45,436 nt of DNA from an uncultured Prevotella sp. (GCA_934183355.1 CAKPST010000006.1:1-45436); one strand, 5' to 3'. Positions 24,509 through 32,847 are shown, numbered from the stretch's first letter. Notes: generated by a model not told the origin, from the letters alone. Translations and numbers: made by a program.

Positions 24509-24669
24509 ACAACAACATCAACAATAAATCAACAACATTTAAAAGAATGTACGCCACGCCAACTGGCGCGACTTTGCAAAACAAGATTCCAAAGAAAACA
24601 TTGGTAATCTCAGCCGTGCCGAATTGGCACGGCAAAAAAATGTTGTTGATTTGTTGTTGATGTTGTTGT
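24509..24669. repeat. CAACAACATC inverted-repeat element, copy 1
   Basis: The outer arms (24509-24540 and 24638-24669) are inverted repeats matching at 31 of 32 positions, built from CAACAACATCAACAA units. The 97-base interior carries the near-palindrome GCCGTGCC-GAATT-GGCACGGC (24613-24633) and a smaller CGCCAACTGGCG palindrome. It lies between waaA and cutC and may serve as a terminator. A related element is at 29769-29940. Confidence 0.85.
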
Positions 24670-24700
24670 TTCTTATCCTAATCCTTCATTTTATCTTATT

Positions 24701-25450
24701 ATGATTCCTAATTTCAAATTTGAAGTTTGCGCCAATGGTGTAGAGAGTTGTCTCGCTGCCCAAGAGGGCGGTGCCGACCGCGTAGAACTATGTGCTGGCA
24801 TACCCGAGGGTGGCACCACTCCATCGTATGGCGAGATAAAGGTGGCGCGTCGTGTACTCAACACAACACGTCTGCATGTGATAATACGTCCACGTGGCGG
24901 CGACTTCCTCTACACTCCGCTTGAGGTGAAGCGCATGGAGGAGGACATCAAGATGTGTCGCAATCTGGGTGTGGATGGTGTAGTGATAGGTTGTCTGTGT
25001 GCCGACGGAACACTCGACATGGAAGCCAACCGCTATTTGGTGGAGACTGCACACGGAATGTCGGTGACCTTCCACCGTGCTTTTGACCGTGTACGCGACC
25101 CACACACCGCACTACAGCAACTCATCGATCTCGGCATCGACCGTGTGCTGACTTCGGGACAGCAGCCAACGGCTCTTGAGGGTGCTCCATTGCTCGCCGA
25201 ACTCAACCGCATTGCCGACGGACGCATTCGCATCCTTGCTGGATGTGGAGTGAACGAGGACAATATACGCCGCATACATGAACTGACGGGGGTCAGCGAA
25301 TTCCACTTCTCGGCACGTGTACCAGTGAAGAGTGGCATGCAGTATATCAATCCAGACGTGTATATGGGGGCAAAGGATGCCGACGAAGGCACACTAATGT
25401 ATACGTCGGCTGAGCGAGTAAGAAATACAATCAAAGAATTATTTCGTTGA
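24701..25450 (+). CDS. cutC: CutC-family protein
   Basis: The 249-residue TIM-barrel protein has the CutC signatures FEVCANGVESCLAAQEGGADRVELCAGI, GGTTPSYGEI, VIIRPRGGDFLYT, EDIKMCRNLGVDGVVIGCL, TFHRAFDRVRD, LGIDRVLTSGQQPTALEGA and LAGCGVNEDNI. The family was named for copper homeostasis in E. coli, but its biochemical role is disputed, so the function should be treated as open. It follows the inverted-repeat element and is only 8 bases from the stop codon of the convergent response regulator gene. Confidence 0.93.
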   Translation: MIPNFKFEVCANGVESCLAAQEGGADRVELCAGIPEGGTTPSYGEIKVARRVLNTTRLHVIIRPRGGDFLYTPLEVKRMEEDIKMCRNLGVDGVVIGCLCADGTLDMEANRYLVETAHGMSVTFHRAFDRVRDPHTALQQLIDLGIDRVLTSGQQPTALEGAPLLAELNRIADGRIRILAGCGVNEDNIRRIHELTGVSEFHFSARVPVKSGMQYINPDVYMGAKDADEGTLMYTSAERVRNTIKELFR

Positions 25451-25458
25451 TTGATGTC

Positions 25459-26304
25459 TTAGAAGCTGCTGAATCTATCTATTAATTTGCGTCTATAGAA
25501 CCTACCAACCTTCACATCCTCCAGTTTTTCAAACGGTGGATAGAAGTGACACGTATTGTCAGCCACCTCAATCAAGTAGCCTATATTAATAATGTGTTTC
25601 TGGCTGATGCGCACAAACGAGTCGCTGATAGCCAGAATCATATCACTATTGACATTGCGTTTTAAGCGTATCGGCTCATGTTTGTCGGCAATGGTAAGCT
25701 CCCAGATGCGCAGTTCGTGACTATAAGTGAACACACCAACATCGCGGATGTCAATCAGACGGAAGTCCATGTTGTTGGTGTATACCAGAAACTTGCCGTC
25801 GGTGCGCTTGGCAATGCCTTCGTTGTAGAGCGCATCCATAGCGTCGTCTTGCTCATCCATATATTCATTATCCGAGTCGAGCACCTCAATATCCGTGACA
25901 TCAGGATGAGGAGCCACACGAGTTGGCGGCATATTAGGACGGCGGTCGATGCAAGCACGGCGAAGAATGCCATGCAACTCGTTGTCGTCGATAGGCTTCA
26001 TGAGATAGTCGAAAGCCTTGTTGCGAAACGCCGTTAGCATATATCTGCCATGCGCCGTGTACATCACCACACGACAACGTCCGTCGCCAATACCATCTAT
26101 GCGCTCCAGAAACTCGATGCCCGAGATGTCGGGCAACTCGATGTCGAGAAACATAAGGTCGGGACGAGTCTCGGCGAACAGATTGAGTCCGTCGAGACCA
26201 TTGTATGCGGTGCCTACAAGGTCGGCTCCGTCATAGACATTCAGTTTGTCGGCAAGAGCCTTCATAGCCCTCTTGTCATCGTCGACAATAATAATCTTCA
26301 TCAT
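25459..26304 (-). CDS. LytTR-family response regulator
   Basis: The 281-residue protein has an N-terminal receiver domain (MKIIIVDDDKRAMKAL, phospho-acceptor Asp about 54 in LMFLDIELPDISGIEFL, conserved Lys in FDYLMKPIDD). An acidic linker of about 50 residues (LDSDNEYMDEQDDAMDAL) follows, then a LytTR DNA-binding domain (DIRDVGVFTYSHELRIWEL, SDMILAISDSFVRISQKHIINIGYLIEV, VGRFYRRKLIDRF). It probably regulates transcription on phosphorylation by the kinase encoded 19 bp upstream. ATG 26304 and 26301 are adjacent and cannot be separated by sequence alone. Its targets are not evident from the window. Confidence 0.9.
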   Translation of the reverse strand: MMKIIIVDDDKRAMKALADKLNVYDGADLVGTAYNGLDGLNLFAETRPDLMFLDIELPDISGIEFLERIDGIGDGRCRVVMYTAHGRYMLTAFRNKAFDYLMKPIDDNELHGILRRACIDRRPNMPPTRVAPHPDVTDIEVLDSDNEYMDEQDDAMDALYNEGIAKRTDGKFLVYTNNMDFRLIDIRDVGVFTYSHELRIWELTIADKHEPIRLKRNVNSDMILAISDSFVRISQKHIINIGYLIEVADNTCHFYPPFEKLEDVKVGRFYRRKLIDRFSSF

Positions 26305-26323
26305 AATAGTCGATTTGTTTTTA

Positions 26324-28369
26324 TTAAATAGTTAAGTTCTTGGGCACACGCAGCGTTGACTTGCATCCGATGATGTTGCCCATTTCGTCCATGCGATTGT
26401 TTATTTCAAACCGCATTTTCAGTTTATTGTGTTCGTTTATCAAAGCCACAGTCTGCGAGATAATGTTCAGTCCAGTGCCTTTCTTCAGCGCTCGTCGGGC
26501 GTTGAATCCAGGTCCGTTATCGGTGACATCAATAATGGTGTCGTCATTAGTGTCGCGTCTTATGTCTATATGCAGACTCTTGTGACCGTCAAGAGCCTTG
26601 AGTCCATGCACAATGGAGTTCTCGGTGAGTATCTGTATAAACATCGCCGGTATCTTGGTATTGGCTGTGTCTACGTCGTCACTGATGTTGACGGCAAACT
26701 CAAAGTCGTCGCCCAGCAGATAGGTCTCCACATTGATATACTGCCTAACGAAAGCTATCTCATCGATGAGCGACACGCTCGGCATGCTCGACATGTCGAG
26801 ATTGGTGCGTATGAGGCGAGCAAGCTCCATTAGTTCGGATGCCTCCTTCTCCTCCGACTTCAGTATCTTGTTGTTGAGCACGTTGAACATGAAGTGCGGC
26901 GATATACGATTGCGTATGATGTCGAGCTTCAGATTCATCACCTTCATCTGGTCTTGCATCTGCTTCTTGCGTGTGTAGAAGAGCCATGAGATGAATATCA
27001 TCAGCAACACGGCAGCCACAGCCACAGCCAATGTGGTCTTCTGATTGGCCTGCTGTATGACGGCATTCTTATGCTCAAGCGCCAAGTCGTGGTGCAGTTT
27101 GAGCGTGTCGGCAGTGAAACGAGCCATAATTTCAGCCGAACGCATGTTTGAACGATTGTGTTCCAACGAGTCGTTGTAGCTGATATTGCGTTCCAACAAG
27201 GCATAAGCCTTACGATAGTCGCCCGTCTTCTCATAATGGCTGCACATATATTTGTCGCGTATGTCCACCAAGTTGTAAGGCACTTCAGCCCTCTTGTCTC
27301 TCTTTTCCTCGGCAATCACACGTTGCACAGTGGCGTTGTCGCCGCGTCGTTCGGCAATGCCGATGCGTATGGTGTTGCAATAGTAGGCGGCAACGGGGTC
27401 GCCAGTGCGGCGAAAGAACGGCTCAACATCGTCGAGATACTTCTGAGCCTCGTCGAGTTGGTTGAGATTGAGATATACATCGGCAAGGTTTATCTTGCAC
27501 AGATACATATCAAACTGCTTGTCCATCTCCTTCTTTGTCAGCAACTGCTTGAGTCGGAGAAACACCTTGAGAGCATCATTATATTTGTGCGAATAGTAGA
27601 AATAGTTGCCAAGATTGTTGAGATAGTAGGCTTGCATGGCAGGCGACATTGTGTCGAAGTAATATTCCGTCTCGTCGTAGTATTGCTTGGCAGTGTGGAA
27701 GTCGTGCAGCGAGAGATAAATCTGGGCCAATCCCATGTACAATGTCACGTTCTCCTTCTTGGGAAGTTCGAGTGAATCGACGAGAAACAAGGCTCGTCTG
27801 TACCACTTGGCAGCATTGGGTACCTCGTTGGCCTGCATATATGCATCGCCAAGGTTGGCGCACAGACTGGGCATAGTGCTCTTGGATTCGCTATGTGCAA
27901 TGAAGCGATAGGCTTTGCTATATAGCTCTATGCTCTTCTGCGGACCATAGTGAAAGTTGTGATTGCGTCCTGCCTGGCATGCAAGTGCGCCTCCTATGAG
28001 ACTATTGAGTCGCGGCGAACTATAGACATGTTGCTTGGCATAAGTGCCGTCGTCTTGACGTTGCACAAAGTTGATGATTTGTGGGAGTATGGTGTCAGCC
28101 CGTTCGGGACGCTCGGAGAGCCAATAATAGTGGGCTTCGCGCAGTCTATACTCATAGAAGCTGATGCTGTCGCATGCGCTTGCCAATCCACGACGTATGC
28201 TGTCGTGGGCAGATGGAGCGAGAGCTACAATGGAGTCGTCGAGCTGGCGCAAGCGTTCGATGCGCGTATTGTCTGAAGGACAGTCGGAATGACTACATGC
28301 TACAAAAACGGCGAGCATAAGCCATAATAACATTGTGGATAGTGGCAGTTTGTATCTAGTTTTGAGCAT
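26324..28369 (-). CDS. TPR-containing sensor histidine kinase (LytS/His_kinase type)
   Basis: The 681-residue sensor begins MLKTRYKLPLSTMLLWLMLAVFVAC; the Cys at 25 makes the N-terminus look like a lipoprotein signal. The next 400 residues are helical repeats of the TPR kind (NLGDAYMQANEVPNAAKWYRRAL, YYLNNLGNYFYYSHKYNDALKVFLRL, KINLADVYLNLNQLDEAQKYLDDV). A membrane helix (AVAVAAVLLMIFISWLFY) follows, then a short coiled linker and a kinase core with His about 492 in ISPHFMFNVLNNK, an N-box ILTENSIVHGLKAL and G-box DNGPGFN. It should sense a periplasmic signal and phosphorylate the LytTR partner. ATG 28369 is chosen because the -7 element at 28409-28417 excludes longer frames. Confidence 0.88.
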   Translation of the reverse strand: MLKTRYKLPLSTMLLWLMLAVFVACSHSDCPSDNTRIERLRQLDDSIVALAPSAHDSIRRGLASACDSISFYEYRLREAHYYWLSERPERADTILPQIINFVQRQDDGTYAKQHVYSSPRLNSLIGGALACQAGRNHNFHYGPQKSIELYSKAYRFIAHSESKSTMPSLCANLGDAYMQANEVPNAAKWYRRALFLVDSLELPKKENVTLYMGLAQIYLSLHDFHTAKQYYDETEYYFDTMSPAMQAYYLNNLGNYFYYSHKYNDALKVFLRLKQLLTKKEMDKQFDMYLCKINLADVYLNLNQLDEAQKYLDDVEPFFRRTGDPVAAYYCNTIRIGIAERRGDNATVQRVIAEEKRDKRAEVPYNLVDIRDKYMCSHYEKTGDYRKAYALLERNISYNDSLEHNRSNMRSAEIMARFTADTLKLHHDLALEHKNAVIQQANQKTTLAVAVAAVLLMIFISWLFYTRKKQMQDQMKVMNLKLDIIRNRISPHFMFNVLNNKILKSEEKEASELMELARLIRTNLDMSSMPSVSLIDEIAFVRQYINVETYLLGDDFEFAVNISDDVDTANTKIPAMFIQILTENSIVHGLKALDGHKSLHIDIRRDTNDDTIIDVTDNGPGFNARRALKKGTGLNIISQTVALINEHNKLKMRFEINNRMDEMGNIIGCKSTLRVPKNLTI

Positions 28370-28408
28370 AGGGTTAATTCTGTTAAATTGATATCTGTTT
28401 AAGCCAAT

Positions 28409-28417
28409 GCAAAGATA
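28409..28417 (-). promoter_or_regulatory. -7 element for the kinase-regulator operon
   Basis: The minus strand reads TATCTTTGC, a strong match to TAnnTTTGC, 40 bases upstream of the kinase ATG. Confidence 0.65.
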
Positions 28418-28472
28418 GCCTTTTTCCAACAATTTTAATACAATAAGGTTAGTGTTTTTTTTGGAACAGATT

Positions 28473-28503
28473 AAAAAAGGGTATGACATCAAGTGCCATA
28501 CCC
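28473..28503 (-). terminator. adk terminator
   Basis: The inverted repeat 28479-28488 / 28494-28503 gives a 10-bp stem with one mismatch around a 5-base loop. On the minus strand it is followed by TTTTTTAATCTG, an intrinsic terminator arrangement, and begins 8 bases after the adk stop codon. Confidence 0.88.
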
Positions 28504-28511
28504 TACTATAA

Positions 28512-29084
28512 TTACAATGCGTCGATAACGTTGCAGATGTCACCGAAGATGCGGCTGAGCTCACCCAGACCGTTGATGTGGTGATGAATGCCCTCGCCCT
28601 TATACCACTCGATAAGCGGAGCAGTCTGGTTGCGATATACGTCGAGGCGCTTCTGGATTGTCTCGGCGTTGTCGTCAGAGCGACCACTCTCCTGACCGCG
28701 CTTGATGAGACGTGTCATCAGCTCGTCCTCGGGAACGTCAAGCTCTATCATAGCTGCCACCTTGTGACCGCGCTCTGCAAGCATCTCCTTGAGAGCCTCA
28801 GCCTGCGGGATGGTGCGGGGGAAACCGTCGAAGATAACGCCCTTATGCTCCTTGCCGAAGTTGTCGTATACACTGGCGAGGATGTTTACCATGAGGTCGT
28901 CGGGAATGAGCTGACCGTTGTCGATGAAGCCCTTGGCTGTCTTGCCAAGCTCTGTGCCGTTCTTGATCTCGCTGCGGAGAACGTCACCAGTAGAGATGTG
29001 ATTGAAGCCATACTTCTCTATCATCATGTCGCTCTGTGTGCCCTTGCCTGAACCCGGAGCACCGAAAATTACGATGTTTTTCAT
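28512..29084 (-). CDS. adk: Adenylate kinase
   Basis: The 190-residue enzyme has the P-loop GAPGSGKGT (8-16), the AMP-binding segment HISTGDVLRSEIKNGTELGK, FDGFPRTIPQAEAL and the arginines around RLIKRGQESGRSDDN. The lid is the short type with no zinc-binding cysteines, which explains the length (about 190 rather than 214). It interconverts ATP + AMP and 2 ADP in the cytoplasm. It follows hpt after 88 bp, so the two purine nucleotide genes are probably co-transcribed, and a strong terminator lies downstream. Confidence 0.97.
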   Translation of the reverse strand: MKNIVIFGAPGSGKGTQSDMMIEKYGFNHISTGDVLRSEIKNGTELGKTAKGFIDNGQLIPDDLMVNILASVYDNFGKEHKGVIFDGFPRTIPQAEALKEMLAERGHKVAAMIELDVPEDELMTRLIKRGQESGRSDDNAETIQKRLDVYRNQTAPLIEWYKGEGIHHHINGLGELSRIFGDICNVIDAL

Positions 29085-29172
29085 CTTTTTACTTTAAGAA
29101 TATAATTATATGAATATACGATAAATATTGCTTTACCTTAAAATATTGCTTATCCTTTTGCCAACTTGGGCT

Positions 29173-29712
29173 TTATTCCTCCACAACGGTGTAGATGTCG
29201 CGAAGGTTGCGAGCCTGCTGGTCGTAGTCGAGACCATATCCGAGGATGAAGTCGTTGGGTATCTCTATTGCTACATACTTGATGTCGAGGGGCACCTGAA
29301 GGCATTCGGGCTTGAGCAACAGGGTGCATATCTGCACGTCGGCTGGCTCCTTCTCGTGCAACATGTCAAGGAGTGTGCGTATGGTGAGACCCGACTCAAT
29401 GATATCCTCCACGACGATGACTGTGCGTCCCTTGATGTCCTCGTTGAGTCCGAGCAACTGCTTCACTTTGCCTGTTGACGATGTGCCTTCATAGGACGAC
29501 ATTTTGACGAACGAAATCTCGCATGGCACGGTTATTTCGCGCATGAGGTCGGCGGCAAACACAAACGAACCATTGAGCACTGCGAGCAACAGTGGATTCT
29601 TGTCTGCCATGTCTTTGTTGATGCGCTCGGCTACTGCCTTGACGCGTTCCAGAATCTGTGCCTCGGGTATTGAGGTCTTGAATGTCTTGTCCTTGATTTT
29701 TATAATACTCAT
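29173..29712 (-). CDS. hpt: Hypoxanthine phosphoribosyltransferase
   Basis: The 179-residue type I phosphoribosyltransferase has the PRPP-binding motif VIVVEDIIESGLTI (acidic pair about 102-103), the flexible loop region FVKMSSYEGTSSTGKV and the C-terminal DFILGYGLDYDQQARNLRDIYTV that contacts the purine. It salvages hypoxanthine and guanine to IMP and GMP. ATG 29712 is chosen over an in-frame ATG at 29745 because the latter falls in the promoter -7 element. Upstream lies the second CAACAACATC inverted-repeat element. Confidence 0.94.
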   Translation of the reverse strand: MSIIKIKDKTFKTSIPEAQILERVKAVAERINKDMADKNPLLLAVLNGSFVFAADLMREITVPCEISFVKMSSYEGTSSTGKVKQLLGLNEDIKGRTVIVVEDIIESGLTIRTLLDMLHEKEPADVQICTLLLKPECLQVPLDIKYVAIEIPNDFILGYGLDYDQQARNLRDIYTVVEE

Positions 29713-29741
29713 AGGTGAAGGTCTATTTTTTATAATTAGGT

Positions 29742-29750
29742 GCAAAGTTA
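29742..29750 (-). promoter_or_regulatory. hpt promoter -7 element
   Basis: The minus strand reads TAACTTTGC, 30 bases upstream of the hpt ATG. A TTGT about 21 bp upstream is a weak -33 candidate. Confidence 0.6.
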
Positions 29751-29768
29751 CTCAAAACTTATAAATAA

Positions 29769-29940
29769 ACGACAACAATCAACAACAAATCAACAACACC
29801 GACTACATTTTTTGCCGTGCCAACTCGGCACGGCTTAAATTACCAACATATTAACAACTCGTTGATTTCTGCAAGTCGTGCCGATTGACACGGCGCACAT
29901 TCTAAACAAAATGTTGTTGATTCGTTGTTGATGTTGTTGT
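29769..29940. repeat. CAACAACATC inverted-repeat element, copy 2
   Basis: The outer arms 29769-29800 and 29909-29940 are imperfect inverted repeats of CAACAACAAATCAACAAC type. The interior contains the palindrome GCCGTGCC-AACTC-GGCACGGC (29814-29834) and GTCGTGCC-GATT-GACACGGC (29875-29894). The layout matches 24509-24669. It lies between the hpt promoter and the DUF4831 stop codon. Confidence 0.85.
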
Positions 29941-29993
29941 TTTTTATATCATCGTTGATGTCTTATTCTTATTCAAGGTTGATATTTTATCTG

Positions 29994-31061
29994 TTATTCG
30001 AGTGGCTCCGTCTTCAGTTCCACCACTCCACCCGTTGTAGGATCTACCACTATATGCGACACAAACTTCTTGCCGAAGAGTGCTCCATTGAGCATCTCCA
30101 CCTTACCAAACTGGGCTGCTAATGTCTCATACGAAGCCACAGGTGTGCCTTCTGCTGTTACCACTTGCAGACGAATCTTGCCTGGCAAGCATACACCAAG
30201 CTGGAAGTCGTCCTTCAACTTGTCTGCCTTTGAAGCGTCGGCAGGTGCTTCGGCAGCAATGCCCTCGTCCTCAACGCTCAGATAATAAGGCGCACCAGAA
30301 TAGTCGTCGGCAGTGGTAAGTCCGAAACTCTTAGAGAAACGGAAGAGCACACGGCGCTTGTCTGTGGGCTGCGGAATAAAGGTGATGACGGTCTCGGTGG
30401 TGTCTACTGTCGTAGTTCCAGTGAACAGCTGCATGAGAGCACGCTCCTGTGTGTCGAGCTGACGATACATCAAGCGCAGTTGCTCGCCGTCCTTAGGCAT
30501 GTTGTCTGCCTCACCACGAGAGAGCGAGTTGCGTGAATCGCGTATGTCATAAATCTCCTGTGCCACCAACTGAGCCATCTTCGGCAGATTGGCAGCAGTG
30601 AGAATGTCCTGACTCATATAGTCGCGTGGATTGAGTGGAGCCGCCTTGGGCGCTTGTCTGAAAGCCGCGGGGCGCTTAGTGGCTGGAGCCTTGGCATTGA
30701 TGGCACGCAACACGCCGTTGGCATCGCAGTCTATGGAGAAGATACTGTGCTTCTTGTCCACTGCTACAGTGTATTTGCGACGTGTGTCTGCCACACCCTC
30801 CGAGTCGAACTTGATGCCCACAATGCGATAGGCAGTCTGCACGGCAGTCACTCCAGGCTTCTTGAAGAAGAGGTCGGAGTAGTCGGCGAGTTGTCCTGGC
30901 TGAGTAACAGTCTTCTCCACGAGCACCTGCATGCGCACAGCGGTCTGCGGCAGGCAGTAGGTCAGTCCGTCCACATTGTTTTTGTCGCCAGCTGTCGCCG
31001 ACACAGCGGCGAGGGCAGACAGGATTATAGTAGAAAATAATTTCTTCATAGTAGTCTTCAT
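29994..31061 (-). CDS. DUF4831 family secreted protein
   Basis: The 355-residue protein starts MKTTMKKLFSTIILSALAAVSATAGDKNN, a standard secretion signal (an internal start at 31049 also works). The segment LTYCLPQTAVRMQVLVEKTVTQPGQLADYSDLFF resembles the N-terminal block of DUF4831, a Bacteroidota family of unknown function. A proline/alanine-rich linker (AKAPATKRPAAFRQAPKAAPL), a helical region (IYDIRDSRNSLSRGEADNMPKDGEQLRLMYRQLDTQERALMQLF) and a C-terminal beta-rich part follow. The protein is probably periplasmic or envelope-associated. It is 31 bp downstream of nnr and most likely in its transcript. Confidence 0.75.
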   Translation of the reverse strand: MKTTMKKLFSTIILSALAAVSATAGDKNNVDGLTYCLPQTAVRMQVLVEKTVTQPGQLADYSDLFFKKPGVTAVQTAYRIVGIKFDSEGVADTRRKYTVAVDKKHSIFSIDCDANGVLRAINAKAPATKRPAAFRQAPKAAPLNPRDYMSQDILTAANLPKMAQLVAQEIYDIRDSRNSLSRGEADNMPKDGEQLRLMYRQLDTQERALMQLFTGTTTVDTTETVITFIPQPTDKRRVLFRFSKSFGLTTADDYSGAPYYLSVEDEGIAAEAPADASKADKLKDDFQLGVCLPGKIRLQVVTAEGTPVASYETLAAQFGKVEMLNGALFGKKFVSHIVVDPTTGGVVELKTEPLE

Positions 31062-31092
31062 TTTATATGGTGTGTAGTGATGATATGTCTTT

Positions 31093-32604
31093 TTAATACA
31101 AAGCCTTGAAAGCGTCGGGCAGTGCAGCGATGATGTCGCTTGCCACCAAGCTCTCCTTGCCGACACGCGATGCAGCGATGTCGCCAGCAAGTCCGTGTAT
31201 ATACATACCTGTGAGACACGCGTTCTTGCGTGAGTAGCCACGAGCCAAGAGTGCGGTGATGATACCAGTGAGCACATCTCCACTTCCGGCTGTAGCCATA
31301 CCCGAATTGCCTGTAGTGTTGAACACAACGTCGCCATCGGGCAAACAGAGTGCCGAGTGGTGTCCCTTGAGCAATATGTAAGCTCGCAGGCTCTCTGCCA
31401 TATCGCGTGCCACGGCAAGACGCTCGCTGTCTGAGTGGCATGTAGTGGAAGCGAGGCGATCAAGCTCGCGTGGATGCGGAGTCATAATCATATTGTCTGG
31501 CAACTGACTAATCCATGTGCCGTGCGAACCGAGCATATTGAGCGCATCTGCATCGAGCACAACGGGACACTGTGTCTGCTGAAGCTGCGACATAAGTGCC
31601 AAAGCCGAACCTTCCTGTCGGCCCAAACCCGGACCAATGCCAACGGCGTCGAACTCGTCACTGGCTACAGCCTCCGAGTAATAGTTCTCCATGTCGATAG
31701 ATAGCACAGCCTCTGGCACTGCTATCTGCATCACTGTGGCATTGCAACGAGGTGTCAATGCAGTCACCTTGCCCACACCACTGCGCAGACAAGCGCGTGT
31801 GGCAAGCACAGCGGCTCCCGCCATTCCCTCCGAACCAGCAATAATCATGGCGTGTCCCATATTGCCCTTGTGTGCAAAGTCATCTCGTATGAGCATCTGC
31901 TGACGCACATATTCGGCATCGATAGTGGTATATGGCGACGGAATACTCTTGATATAGTCCTTAGACAGACGTATGTCGAGCACCTGCACCTTGCCGAGAT
32001 AAGGCTGACAGTCGGCAAAATACATGGCGAGTTTCTTCATCTGGAGTGTCAGAGTGAGGTCGGCACGCACAATAGTGGCTGCCTTGTTGGTTGAATTGTC
32101 CTCGGTCATGAGTCCCGACGGCATATCGATGCTCACCACACGAGCCGACGACTGATTGATATACTTCACAAGTGATGCGAATCCACCGCTTAGAGGCTTG
32201 TTGAGTCCAGAGCCAAAAAGTCCGTCAATAACAAGTGTCTGCTGTGTCAACTTGGGAGGATCGAAATTGCTCACCACCTCAACAAACGAGTGAACGAGCC
32301 CTCCATCCTTGAGTCGGTCGCGGTTGCGCAGGCAGTCGTCGGACAAGCTGTCGTGTACATTGAACAAGAAAACGTCGACAATGTAGCCCTTCTCAGCCAT
32401 CATTCGAGCCACAGCAAGAGCGTCGCCACCGTTGTTGCCTGGTCCGGCAAACACTACAACGGGTGTCTGTGTGTCAAATCGTGTGATGATGGCTGATGTG
32501 ATGGCACGCGACGCACGCTCCATGAGGTCGATGGATGAAATGGGTTCGTGCTCAATGGTGTATTTGTCAAGCTCATGAATCTGAGCTCCAGTGAGTATCT
32601 TCAT
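31093..32604 (-). CDS. nnr: Bifunctional NAD(P)H-hydrate epimerase / ADP-dependent dehydratase
   Basis: The 503-residue protein fuses the YjeF_N epimerase (about 1-215; VVVFAGPGNNGGDALAVARMM, LVIDGLFGSGLNKPLSG) to the YjeF_C ribokinase-like dehydratase (about 230-503; GHAMIIAGSEGMAGAAVLATRA, AVGIGPGLGRQEG, VLDADALNML, MTPHPRELDRL, and MATAGSGDVLTGII with the catalytic Asp). It repairs hydrated NADH and NADPH, the usual bacterial fused form. A -7 element lies 57 bases upstream. The DUF4831 gene follows. Confidence 0.95.
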   Translation of the reverse strand: MKILTGAQIHELDKYTIEHEPISSIDLMERASRAITSAIITRFDTQTPVVVFAGPGNNGGDALAVARMMAEKGYIVDVFLFNVHDSLSDDCLRNRDRLKDGGLVHSFVEVVSNFDPPKLTQQTLVIDGLFGSGLNKPLSGGFASLVKYINQSSARVVSIDMPSGLMTEDNSTNKAATIVRADLTLTLQMKKLAMYFADCQPYLGKVQVLDIRLSKDYIKSIPSPYTTIDAEYVRQQMLIRDDFAHKGNMGHAMIIAGSEGMAGAAVLATRACLRSGVGKVTALTPRCNATVMQIAVPEAVLSIDMENYYSEAVASDEFDAVGIGPGLGRQEGSALALMSQLQQTQCPVVLDADALNMLGSHGTWISQLPDNMIMTPHPRELDRLASTTCHSDSERLAVARDMAESLRAYILLKGHHSALCLPDGDVVFNTTGNSGMATAGSGDVLTGIITALLARGYSRKNACLTGMYIHGLAGDIAASRVGKESLVASDIIAALPDAFKALY

Positions 32605-32660
32605 TTTGTAAAATTCCTTTTTTTATTTCTGTTTTTTATATTAATGCAATATATGCAGAT

Positions 32661-32669
32661 GCAAAAATA
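32661..32669 (-). promoter_or_regulatory. nnr promoter -7 element
   Basis: The minus strand reads TATTTTTGC, matching TAnnTTTGC, 57 bases upstream of the nnr ATG. No clear -33 is visible. Confidence 0.5.
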
Positions 32670-32718
32670 CAAAATAAATGGGAGAATATGAACGCATACC
32701 ACGTAAAAAACTGAGGAA

Positions 32719-32790
32719 ACGACAACATCGACAACAATTCAACGTCTTTTGAAGAATGAGGGTCGTTGATATTGTTGCCGATGTTGATGT
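32719..32790. repeat. Degenerate CAACAACATC-type inverted repeat
   Basis: CGACAACATCGACAACAATTC (from 32719) and TTGATATTGTTGCCGATGTTG (to about 32787) are imperfect inverted repeats around a 20-base centre. The motif style matches the elements at 24509 and 29769, but the GCCGTGCC palindromes are missing, so it looks like a shortened relative. Confidence 0.55.
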
Positions 32791-32847
32791 TATGAAGTTG
32801 GGGTGTTGATGTTATGAAGTTGGGGATGTTTGTGTTATGAATTGGTG
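32782..32847. repeat. 22-bp tandem repeat running into the nhaC 3' end
   Basis: The unit TGTTGATGTTATGAAGTTGG+GG is present identically at 32782-32803 and 32804-32825, and a degraded third unit (about 32826-32847) includes the stop codon of the antiporter gene at 32835-32837. The tail of that protein (PDTNS) is therefore partly repeat-encoded. Confidence 0.8.

Noticed and set aside
28370..28687. N-terminal extension of the histidine kinase overlapping adk
   Set aside because: The frame is open by chance: it crosses the adk terminator and the kinase's own promoter and reads antisense-frame sequence of adk.
31062..31463. N-terminal extension of the DUF4831 protein
   Set aside because: The extra residues come from a shifted frame inside nnr and show no domain; a proper signal peptide starts at 31061.
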